Below the pieces are notes generated by a model. The model searched no databases. It was given only the letters and a program-made list of their open reading frames with translations, and was not told the DNA's origin. A DNA stretch of 64,000 nt from Novosphingobium sp. 17-62-19. GTDB taxonomy: Bacteria > Pseudomonadota > Alphaproteobacteria > Sphingomonadales > Sphingomonadaceae. A program made the position numbers and the translations under genes. The stretch is from NCBI RefSeq assembly GCF_002256775.1, contig NZ_NCII01000002.1, positions 1-64,000 of the forward strand, read 5' to 3'. Positions 1 through 7,403 of the stretch are shown here, one piece after another. Each line of letters starts with the position of its first letter. The first letter of the stretch is position 1.

Positions 1-151
1 CATCACGTTGCCCCCTATGGCAGCATGATCAACCCGGCTTGGCCGGAGATCGCTAAGGCTACGCCGGCGAACCTACACCACCATATGGGACACGACCTGG
101 ATTCCAGACAGGGACTTTATCGAAAGCGACCTGATACAGTGGAGCGAAGCG

Positions 152-472
152 GTGTTCGCTTCGCGCCGCCGGGGTAGGAGCAAAGGCAAGTCAACCAAAG
201 TAGGCGAGCGTAAGATCGCCGCCGAAGTCATCTCGCGTGGCGACGATGGCTGGGTGCAGCTCCTCGTGCGGCGCTGCGTCGTCACCAAGGACGATCAGGC
301 CGGGCGGGCGATTGAGGTGTTCAGGAACGAAACCACCATCCGCCGCGCCCTCAAAACGATCCTGCGCGGCAACCCGGAGCGGTTGCCGTGGCCGGATGAG
401 TCGGCACGCAAGGATTTGATTGCGAGCCGCGCGACGGCAAAGTCGCGGTTTACCCGAGATAATAACGACTAA
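152..472 (+). CDS. hypothetical protein, small and basic
   Basis: I do not recognise this protein of about 106 residues. It is rich in Arg and Lys, with a hydrophobic beta-like stretch (GWVQLLVRRCVV) in the middle. The only usable start in this frame is a GTG at 152. The frame stays open and reads as plausible protein (a WIPDRDF stretch) back to a stop at 26-28, so the true start may be an unusual codon further upstream, or the N-terminus may be broken by a frameshift. It lies just downstream of the end of the convergent integrase, so it is probably cargo of the integrated element (inference). Confidence 0.5.
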   Translation: MFASRRRGRSKGKSTKVGERKIAAEVISRGDDGWVQLLVRRCVVTKDDQAGRAIEVFRNETTIRRALKTILRGNPERLPWPDESARKDLIASRATAKSRFTRDNND

Positions 473-734
473 AGGCGTTTCTTCGTTTTATCGAAGATGA
501 TTTGGCCGATTGATCGTCCGCGACCTGATGCCTCTGTTTCGCCAGCGGCTGAGGCAACAGCCCTCGCGGAAAGACGCGATTATGGGGGCGCTTGAAGCTC
601 TGCGCGCCAATTTCCCATACCCGCTTGGCCGGATTCCACGACCGGGGAGCACCAGCGGTGCGTCGGGGAACACGGCAGTAACGCGAAAGCCCTGTTGCAT
701 CGGCCATCGAACTCGATGGCTTTAACGATGCGGG

Positions 735-2030
735 CTAGCGTTTGGGCCGGGACGGTTTTTCCGTCTGCTTGGCCTTGATAGATTCAACAGCTTTCGCCTT
801 GGCTTCCAGCTCGTCAATCTCGGCGTTCATTTCGACGTGCATGGCGTCCCATCCGCCAATGCCCATCAACACACGGTCGGCATGTTTGATGGTGTTCACA
901 TGGCCATAGTGCTGTTCGATCATTTTGACGGAAGTGCCCATCTGTTGGGCGAGGATATAGACATCGACCCCGGCTGACAGCCGGAGGGTGGCGTAGGTAT
1001 GGCGGAAACAGTAGGTCGTGCGGGGAATGCCGCTCGGGCCTTCGCGAAGATCGGTGTATTTCAATAATTCTTCGACGGTATCACGATAGAGCCATTTGGC
1101 GGGTTTGCCGTTGATGATCGTAAAGACATGGTCGTCGGGCTTGGTGGCCTTGGAAAGCTCGCGCACCCGGTCAAGGTATTTGGCGACACTGACCGGGGCA
1201 ATCAGCTTGCGGGTTTTGCCCTTGCCCTGAACATAAAGGACAAGGATTTCCTGACCGTCCTTGTCCTTGGCGGTGGTGATGTCCCGCCAGCGTAGGTTCT
1301 TCGCCTCGGGCGGGCGCATCCCTGTGTTGCACATGATGAGGATAAAATTGTAGCAGATTTGGCGATACCAGACGCCCTGCGGCGTGGTCGCCTCCTTCAT
1401 CCATTTGCGCCCCTTCGTATGCAGCTTGCGGTATTCCTCAAGCGTGAACTCGTCGCGGCGATTGGATTTGAGTTTCGGCATCCCTTCAAAGCGGTGGTGC
1501 GCGGGCACATACCGCTTGCTGATAGCGAAATTCATAATGGCAGCGAAAATGGTCATCTCGATACGAATGGTTGAATCGCTGATGACGCCTTTGCGGCGGC
1601 CTTCGCCGTTTTCCCGTCGCCACAGCGGATAGTCGGCCCAACGATCCTGCGTAACCAAGTGAATCTGTGTGCTGCCGACATAAGCCTTGAGGGGGCCGTC
1701 GATCTTGCTTCTGATATTTCTTGAGCGGGCTTTGCTGACTTCGCCTGCATTGGCGCGGCGTTGTTGGGCGTCGGCATATTCCTCCGCCACCTGTGAAAAG
1801 GGGCGATTGAATACGGGAACGTCGTGTTTCACTCGAAAACGAATATCGGCATATTCGTCCAGCGCTCTGTCACGCGCCGCCTGCCTGTCAGCCGTGCGGA
1901 GCGAGATTGTCTTGTAGCGGTCCTCGTTCTGGATTCTGACACGGCAATAGTAGTTATCGTGCCCGACATCGCCGCGCCGGAAGATAATAAGGCCCGGTTT
2001 GACCTGCTCTTTATCGAGGATGAAATTCAT
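735..2030 (-). CDS. tyrosine recombinase / phage-type integrase
   Basis: This is a site-specific recombinase that would integrate and excise the element at the left edge of the window. The 431-residue protein has an N-terminal DNA-binding part (about 1-190) and a C-terminal catalytic domain. The catalytic residues I can assign are Arg239 (CNTGMRPPE), Arg343 in the second box (YCFRHTYATLR) and the nucleophile Tyr375 (IEQHYGH). Tyr340 replaces the usual box II His, and MGTSV replaces LGHSS. To my knowledge this substitution pattern is shared by a proteobacterial integrase subfamily rather than being damage. A Lys-rich tail follows the catalytic domain. The gene reads away from the chromosomal DUF2254 gene, so the rest of the element should lie to the left. 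Short direct repeats lie just upstream of its start. Confidence 0.93.
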   Translation of the reverse strand: MNFILDKEQVKPGLIIFRRGDVGHDNYYCRVRIQNEDRYKTISLRTADRQAARDRALDEYADIRFRVKHDVPVFNRPFSQVAEEYADAQQRRANAGEVSKARSRNIRSKIDGPLKAYVGSTQIHLVTQDRWADYPLWRRENGEGRRKGVISDSTIRIEMTIFAAIMNFAISKRYVPAHHRFEGMPKLKSNRRDEFTLEEYRKLHTKGRKWMKEATTPQGVWYRQICYNFILIMCNTGMRPPEAKNLRWRDITTAKDKDGQEILVLYVQGKGKTRKLIAPVSVAKYLDRVRELSKATKPDDHVFTIINGKPAKWLYRDTVEELLKYTDLREGPSGIPRTTYCFRHTYATLRLSAGVDVYILAQQMGTSVKMIEQHYGHVNTIKHADRVLMGIGGWDAMHVEMNAEIDELEAKAKAVESIKAKQTEKPSRPKR

Positions 2031-2043
2031 TTCCCTGCTTCCT

Positions 2044-2114
2044 ACTGTGCAGAAACTGTGCAGAATAGCGGGGTAAGTGATTGATTCCCCGTGCCTGTGC
2101 AGGTTCTGTGTAGG
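2044..2114. repeat. paired direct repeats next to integrase, possible arm/att sites
   Basis: Four copies of CTGTGCAG start at 2045, 2056, 2095 and 2106; the last reads CTGTGTAG. They form two pairs, each with an 11-bp repeat distance, and the pairs are 50 bp apart. The first pair is a perfect tandem duplication of ACTGTGCAGAA. Between the pairs is an inverted repeat, CGGGG (2069-2073) and CCCCG (2087-2091). Sites of this kind next to an integrase start are typical of integrase arm or excisionase binding sites. The role is inferred. Confidence 0.5.
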
Positions 2115-2254
2115 CCATTATAGCAAAAAATAGTGAGTAATTGTAGTGGTTTATTGTATTACCTTCACCCGCTCCATTTCCCTGTCCGTCAATGTTCGTG
2201 TCCACGCGCTAAGGCACACATGCCCGGCTACCGACCGATGCAATCTGCGCAGCG

Positions 2255-3493
2255 TCAGGACCAGTATCGCTGGTGAATCTGCGTGATCTTTGTCCGGTCT
2301 GCTTCGGCAGTCATGGCGGCATGGGCGCGGGCGTAGGCTTCAGTGGCGGCGGCCTTGCAATCGGGCTTTGCCGCGGGGGTTGGTTCGGCCAGAGCGGCCA
2401 GGGATTTCTGCAGCCTGATCGCCACTTCGATCAGCGCGGCGCCATCACGCGCGATGGGGCGGTAGAGGTCTTCGAGCATTTCGGAAAAGGACAGGGGCGG
2501 CACGATCAGCTTGTCAGAAGCCGCATGGTCTTCATCGGGCTGCATCGTTGCCATGACGGCGAGAACGCGGGTGCCGGCTTCCAGAACGGAAATCGCCGTG
2601 CCGGGATCGTTGACAGCAGGCGACAGGGCGCGCGACGCGATTTCCGAAAGGACGACCAGCCCGAAGCGCGGATCGGAATCAAACGCGCGGTCATGGGCAA
2701 TGGTAAAGGCCGATTGCAGACGTTCCATCTGGCTGCAATCAGGCTTTGCCACGGTCCATGCCACCATGCGCGCCGGATCGGCCATGATTCCCGGCATGGC
2801 CGACAGGAAAATGGTGGCGTTCAGATCATCTGCCACTTCGCGCAACGTCGCAAAGTCGACGTGGGTAATACGGCCGATCTCCTCAAGGTGGATGCGAGTG
2901 GCGCCATCGGGCACCGGTCGGCGCAGGCGGGGGCCGAAATGCGGCGGTTGGCCCATTACCTGCGCGGCCTTGAGCGTTGCGGCTTCGACCCGGTCGATCG
3001 TGTCGTTCACCCTGCCGAAGCGGGTGATGTGTTCGATCCAGCGCAGAAAGGTGATGACGATGTTGGCGATGACCAGAATTGTCCCGCCAAACAGGATCAC
3101 GCGCCCGGTTTCGCCATAAAAGTCGGTCGAAAGCGCGATGATGCCCACGATGGCGAACAGGAAGCTGCCAAGGAATGTGGCAAGTGCGTTCTGCGCGGTC
3201 GAATCCTCGACCAGCAGTTGCACGGCCCGTGGCGTGATGTTGCTGGTGGCGCCGGAATAGGCGCTGACCATGGCCGTGAGCGAAAAGGTGGTGACGGCCA
3301 ACATGCTGGATGCCAGCACATTGAGAATGTTGTCGACCGACTGCGCGCCAACTTTTGTGGCAAAGGCATATGGGATGATTTCGCCAGCGACCGCACTGGC
3401 CAGCGCAAGGATGATCGCAAAAATGCAGAACAGGGCTGCGCGAAACCACATGCGGCGGGTCAATAGCCGCAACGCCCATTGCCATCTGTTCAC
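2255..3493 (-). CDS. DUF2254 family membrane protein
   Basis: A 412-residue inner-membrane protein. The N-terminal half carries about four hydrophobic segments (around residues 20-40, 65-85, 105-125 and 135-155). The C-terminal half is soluble and holds the family hallmark RALSPAVNDPGTA. The biochemical function of DUF2254 proteins is not known. I chose a GTG start at 3493 because a GGGGGG stretch lies just upstream; an in-frame TTG at 3529 is possible. It lies downstream of cobA on the same strand, 73 bp away, but nothing ties it to nitrate use. It marks the first chromosomal gene beside the integrated element. Confidence 0.85.
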   Translation of the reverse strand: MNRWQWALRLLTRRMWFRAALFCIFAIILALASAVAGEIIPYAFATKVGAQSVDNILNVLASSMLAVTTFSLTAMVSAYSGATSNITPRAVQLLVEDSTAQNALATFLGSFLFAIVGIIALSTDFYGETGRVILFGGTILVIANIVITFLRWIEHITRFGRVNDTIDRVEAATLKAAQVMGQPPHFGPRLRRPVPDGATRIHLEEIGRITHVDFATLREVADDLNATIFLSAMPGIMADPARMVAWTVAKPDCSQMERLQSAFTIAHDRAFDSDPRFGLVVLSEIASRALSPAVNDPGTAISVLEAGTRVLAVMATMQPDEDHAASDKLIVPPLSFSEMLEDLYRPIARDGAALIEVAIRLQKSLAALAEPTPAAKPDCKAAATEAYARAHAAMTAEADRTKITQIHQRYWS

Positions 3494-3566
3494 TGGTGCC
3501 CCCCCGAAATGCCCTGTCCGTTTCAACAACCGTGCGGGTCGGTTGGTTCCCCGCCAGCAGTGACGG

Positions 3567-4373
3567 CTACCTTTGCGCGGGCAATGACTGGCGATTGGAC
3601 ACGAGGCTGGATTCTGGCCGGATCGCCGCCATCGAGGCTGCCTGGCCTTTCGCCAGCGCTCGTCCGATCAGCAGCAGCGCCGGGCCATCGCCCAATGCGG
3701 TGCGGGCCACCAGCGGCAGCAGATCGAGACGGGTGTGAAAGTGGCGCTCCTCCGGCAGGCTGGCGGATTCGACGAGCGCCACCGGCGTGTCCGCAGGCAG
3801 GCCCGCCGCAATCAGGTTGCGTGAGACGTCGGTGGCTGCTGCCTTGCCCATGTAAACCGCCAGCGTCGCTTCGGGATCGGCCAGCGTGGCCCAATCCAGA
3901 TCGAGCGCTTCGCCAGCGCGGGCGTGTGCGGTTACGAACGTCAGCTTGCGTGCCAAGCCGCGCAGGGTGAGCGATGCGCCAAGGCTTGCCGCTGCCGCGC
4001 TTGCCGCCGTCACGCCGGGGCAGATGCGCACTGCCACGCCCGCAGCGTGGCAGGCGTCCAGTTCTTCGGTCGCGCGGCCAAAGATCGCCGGATCGCCGCC
4101 TTTCAGCCGCACCACACGCTCCCCGGAAAGGGCTGCCGCCACGATCAGCCTGTCGATGGTGCCTTGATCCTTCGAGTGTCGCCCGGACCGCTTGCCCACA
4201 TGCACGAGTCGTGTGCCGGGTGCTGCCATGTCCAGCACGCCTGTTCCCACCAGCGCATCGTGGAACACCACGGTTGCCATGCCGATCAGGCGTTCGGCCT
4301 TGCGCGTGAGCAGTTCGGGATCGCCCGGGCCCGCGCCGACCAGCCACACCGTTCCGTCGGGAAAGTCGCTCAT
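3567..4373 (-). CDS. cobA: uroporphyrinogen-III C-methyltransferase (SUMT)
   Basis: This enzyme methylates uroporphyrinogen III twice with SAM to give precorrin-2, the precursor of siroheme. NirB, encoded in the same operon, needs siroheme. The protein has 268 residues, the usual size of stand-alone SUMT. It shows the N-terminal loop VGAGPGDPELLT and the motif RLKGGDPAIFGR. There is no CysG-type dehydrogenase/chelatase domain, so the last siroheme steps must be encoded elsewhere. The ATG at 4373 overlaps the nasA stop codon (ATGA), which fixes the start and shows translational coupling. A longer in-frame extension upstream merely runs through nasA. Confidence 0.93.
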   Translation of the reverse strand: MSDFPDGTVWLVGAGPGDPELLTRKAERLIGMATVVFHDALVGTGVLDMAAPGTRLVHVGKRSGRHSKDQGTIDRLIVAAALSGERVVRLKGGDPAIFGRATEELDACHAAGVAVRICPGVTAASAAAASLGASLTLRGLARKLTFVTAHARAGEALDLDWATLADPEATLAVYMGKAAATDVSRNLIAAGLPADTPVALVESASLPEERHFHTRLDLLPLVARTALGDGPALLLIGRALAKGQAASMAAIRPESSLVSNRQSLPAQR

Positions 4374-6892
4374 TCCGCAGCCTCCACCAGTGTCTCGTTC
4401 CATTCGCGCAGCATCCGGGCGATGGCCGGGCGGCACGATCCGCAATTGGTTCCCGCACCGCAGGCCTTGCCCACATCGGCCACCGTGCCCGCGCCCTGTT
4501 CCACCACGGCGAGGAGCTGCTTCGCGCCGATCCCATGGCACACACAGACCACCGGTCCGCGATCCGGGGCAGGGGCGCTGGGCCGCGCGGCTAGCAGTTC
4601 GGGCAGGGCCGCACCGCCTGCGCCAAGCTGGGATGAAATCCACTCCCGAGCGGGGAGTTGCCCGGTGCGCGTCACGTAGAGTGCGGCCTTGAGCATTCCG
4701 CCCGCGTCCAGCACCGCCAGCCGCCGCATCCCGCGCGCCATGTCGACCGCCTCCACGCGCTCACCCGCAGGCAGCAGCACATCAGCGTCCACCGCGCCAT
4801 CGCCCGCCAGCTCATAAAGCCAGCCCCCCGCGATGGCCGAACGGCTCCACCAAGCCAGCCCTTGCGGCGCAATCGCATCATGCCGCACCAGAAACGCGCG
4901 CCAATCGCTCGCCACCGGTTCAATCCGGCAGGCATTGTTCTTGAAACCGGGCTGGCCGGAGACGGGATCAACCGACTGATCAGGAAGCACATTCCCGCGC
5001 CCGCCGCTGGCCATCGCATCGGTCCAGTGCATCGGCACGAACACCTGCCCCCGCGCTTGCGCCTCAGTCACAGACACGCGGAACACCGACGCGCCTGAAG
5101 CCGTCACCACCCGCGCCAGACCGCCATCTGCAAGACCCGCCGCATCAGCCGGATGCACTTCCAGCAAAGGCTCGCGCCGATGCTGCGCCAATGTGGGCGA
5201 AAGACCCGTGCGCGTCATCGTGTGCCACTGGTCGCGATAACGCCCGGTGTTGAGCCGCAGCGGATAGTCGGGATCGGCCTCACGCACCCGCGCCTCCACC
5301 GGCACATGGCGCATCGCACGCCCCGCCATCGGATGCCGCCCGCCCCACAGGAACGGCTCCATCGCCTCGTATTCCGCGTCAGAAAGCCCGGCCTTGTCGA
5401 TCAGGTCCAGCACCTTGCCGTGCTTCACCGCCAGCGCCGTCATCGCCGCATATTCGCGGAACACGCCCGCGGCGTTGGTCCAATCAAACCCGGCAAAGCC
5501 CATCCGCTGCGCTACATCGCCAATGATCGCCCAATCTGCGCGCGCTTCTCCCGGCGCGGCAAACAGTGCGCGCTGGCGGCTAATGCGGCGCTCCGAATTG
5601 GTCACCGTCCCGTCCTTCTCGCCCCACGCCAGCGCGGGCAGACGAACATGCGCGAGCTTCGCAGTATCGGTATCGGCAATCACGTCGGACACGATCACCG
5701 TCTCGCACCGTGCCAAGGCCTCGCGCACAAAGCCCGCATCGGGCATCGAAACAGCGGGGTTCGTCGCCATCACCCACAGGAACTTCACGCGCCCGTCATG
5801 CACCGCGCGAAACAGGTCCACCGCCTTAAGCCCCGGCCCGCTGCAGATGCGCGGCGCTTGCCAAAACGCCGCCACATCGGCGCGCTCCTCACCGGAAAAG
5901 CCCAGATGGCACGCCAGCATATTGGCCAGCCCACCCACCTCGCGCCCGCCCATCGCATTGGGCTGCCCGGTCATCGAAAACGGCCCCGCGCCGGGCATAT
6001 TGATCCGCCCCATCGCCAGATGCAGATTGATGATCGCATTACCCTTGTCCGTCCCCGCAACAGACTGGTTCGCCCCCATCGAAAATACCGTCACCATGCG
6101 CGGATGCGCAGCGACAAGATCGGCAAGCGCGGTAAACGTCTCAGCCGAAACGCCACCGTTCTCCCCTCCCGCAGGCGGGAGGGGTTGGGGGAGGGCATGT
6201 TCATCCACCAACCCCCGCGCCGCCATCTCCACCAACAGCGCGTTGAACAACCCCACATCGCCATCCGGCAGCACCGGCACAAACAAGTCGGCCTGCTCAG
6301 CGGTCTCGGTCCGGCGCGGGTCGATCACCACGATCTTCGTGCCGCGCTTTTCCCGCGCGGCCTCGATCCGCTGCCAGATCACCGGATGGCACCACGCGGT
6401 GTTCGATCCCACCAGCAGGATCAGGTCCGCCTCATCCAGATCGTCATAAGTGACCGGTACGATATCCTCACCAAACGCGCGATTGTGCGCCGCCACCGCG
6501 CTCGCCATGCACAGGCGCGAATTGGTGTCGATGTTGGCACTGCCGACGAACCCCTTCATCAGCTTGTTGGCGACATAGTAGTCCTCGGTCAGCAACTGGC
6601 CCGAGACGTAAAGCGCCACGCTGTCAGGCCCATGCTCGGCAATGCAAGCCCGCATCCTGTCCGCCACCAGATCCAGCGTCTCATCCCACCCGGCGCGACG
6701 TTCCCCGATCATCGGGTGCAGCAGTCTGCCATCGAGCGAGACTGTTTCTCCCAGATGTGTGCCTTTTGAACACAACTTGCCGAAGTTGGCCGGATGCGCC
6801 GCATCGCCCCGGATGGTGACGCAACGCTCGCCCATCACCTCGGCAGCGATGCCGCAGCCAACGCCGCAATAGGCGCAAGTGGTGCGGATCAT
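4370..6892 (-). CDS. nasA: assimilatory nitrate reductase catalytic subunit
   Basis: A cytoplasmic molybdenum enzyme reducing nitrate to nitrite for nitrogen assimilation. The 840-residue protein begins with the [4Fe-4S] motif CAYCGVGCG and a fourth Cys in GKLCSKG. The Mo-bis-MGD oxidoreductase body and dinucleotide-binding domain follow, to about residue 680. At the C-terminus is a BFD-like [2Fe-2S] domain with CVCHG and NCGSCRP, typical of NasA enzymes that take electrons from NADH or ferredoxin partners. I chose the ATG at 6892 because GGGGAAG lies 6 nt upstream; a GTG at 6910 and an ATG at 6898 are alternatives. Around residues 236-244 a palindromic repeat has been translated (PQPLPPAGGENGG), which is unusual. 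It is followed by cobA with an ATGA overlap and preceded by nirD. Confidence 0.95.
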   Translation of the reverse strand: MIRTTCAYCGVGCGIAAEVMGERCVTIRGDAAHPANFGKLCSKGTHLGETVSLDGRLLHPMIGERRAGWDETLDLVADRMRACIAEHGPDSVALYVSGQLLTEDYYVANKLMKGFVGSANIDTNSRLCMASAVAAHNRAFGEDIVPVTYDDLDEADLILLVGSNTAWCHPVIWQRIEAAREKRGTKIVVIDPRRTETAEQADLFVPVLPDGDVGLFNALLVEMAARGLVDEHALPQPLPPAGGENGGVSAETFTALADLVAAHPRMVTVFSMGANQSVAGTDKGNAIINLHLAMGRINMPGAGPFSMTGQPNAMGGREVGGLANMLACHLGFSGEERADVAAFWQAPRICSGPGLKAVDLFRAVHDGRVKFLWVMATNPAVSMPDAGFVREALARCETVIVSDVIADTDTAKLAHVRLPALAWGEKDGTVTNSERRISRQRALFAAPGEARADWAIIGDVAQRMGFAGFDWTNAAGVFREYAAMTALAVKHGKVLDLIDKAGLSDAEYEAMEPFLWGGRHPMAGRAMRHVPVEARVREADPDYPLRLNTGRYRDQWHTMTRTGLSPTLAQHRREPLLEVHPADAAGLADGGLARVVTASGASVFRVSVTEAQARGQVFVPMHWTDAMASGGRGNVLPDQSVDPVSGQPGFKNNACRIEPVASDWRAFLVRHDAIAPQGLAWWSRSAIAGGWLYELAGDGAVDADVLLPAGERVEAVDMARGMRRLAVLDAGGMLKAALYVTRTGQLPAREWISSQLGAGGAALPELLAARPSAPAPDRGPVVCVCHGIGAKQLLAVVEQGAGTVADVGKACGAGTNCGSCRPAIARMLREWNETLVEAAE
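6161..6195. repeat. palindromic repeat inserted in nasA coding sequence
   Basis: CCCCTCCCGC (6163-6172) and GCGGGAGGGG (6175-6184) form a perfect 10-bp inverted repeat with a 2-nt loop, followed by TTGGGGGAGGG. It resembles intergenic palindromic repeats but lies inside nasA in frame, and adds a Pro/Gly-rich stretch to the protein without any stop codon. Confidence 0.7.
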
Positions 6893-6902
6893 GCCCATCT
6901 TC

Positions 6903-7041
6903 CCCGGCACGGGGAGGGGGACCGCCGCAGGCGGTGGAGGGGGCTATCCCCCTCGCGCCACCAAGCGGGCAAGCACCGTTGAAAGCGATACCCCCCTCCA
7001 CCACCAGCTGCGCTGGCGGTCCCCCTCCCCGTAGCGGGGAG
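6903..7041. repeat. inverted pair of palindromic (REP-like) elements
   Basis: Two G/C-rich palindromic units face each other between nirD and nasA: 6903-6955 (containing ACCGCCGCAGGCGGT) and 6991-7041 (containing CAGCTGCGCTGG and ending CCCCTCCCCG). The second is largely the reverse complement of the first (GGGGAGGGGGACCGCC against GGCGGTCCCCCTCCCC). They could form a large hairpin in the operon mRNA, limiting read-through or protecting the upstream message. That role is inferred. Confidence 0.75.
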
Positions 7042-7061
7042 GAAGGTCGCGCAAATGCTCC

Positions 7062-7403
7062 TCACGCTGCCCGCTTCCCCACCACGGCAGAGCGCAGCAG
7101 ATACATCCGCCCCGCGTCCACCTTCATCGGAATGGTGGGAACGCACCCCTTGTCTTCGCCGAGCGCTTCACCGGTCTTCAGCGAGATATTCCAGTTGTGC
7201 AGCGGGCAGGTCACCACGTTATCGTGAACGATCCCTTGCGAAAGCGGTCCCTGCTTGTGCGGGCACTTGTTCACCAGCGCATAGAACTCGTTCTTCTGCG
7301 TGCGGAACACCGCGATTTCGTCAAAGCCCACCACCGGCAGCGTGCGCGCGGTGCCGGGGGTGATCTGGTCCACCGAACCGATGTCGAGCCAATCGCCGAT
7401 CAT
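7062..7403 (-). CDS. nirD: nitrite reductase (NADH) small subunit
   Basis: Small partner of NirB in the cytoplasmic NADH-dependent nitrite reductase that makes ammonium. The 113-residue protein has a Rieske fold with a full set of iron-sulfur ligands, CPH and CPLH separated by 17 residues, so it probably carries a [2Fe-2S] cluster; some NirD proteins such as that of E. coli lack these ligands. The ATG at 7403 overlaps the nirB stop codon (ATGA), which selects this start over an upstream frame running through nirB. nasA follows after a spacer filled with palindromic repeats. Confidence 0.94.
   Translation of the reverse strand: MIGDWLDIGSVDQITPGTARTLPVVGFDEIAVFRTQKNEFYALVNKCPHKQGPLSQGIVHDNVVTCPLHNWNISLKTGEALGEDKGCVPTIPMKVDAGRMYLLRSAVVGKRAA

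Noticed and set aside
510..725. Open frame of 71 codons between the small unknown gene and the integrase end
   Set aside because: It starts with TTG, has no ribosome site and becomes low-complexity after residue 45. It may be a decayed gene, but I cannot support it.
2011..2205. Minus-strand open frame overlapping the integrase start
   Set aside because: It runs through the direct repeats and an AT-rich stretch, with no protein-like composition.
5153..6769. Long plus-strand open frame (538 codons) across nasA
   Set aside because: It is antisense to nasA, rich in His and Arg, and results from high GC at codon position 3 of the real gene.
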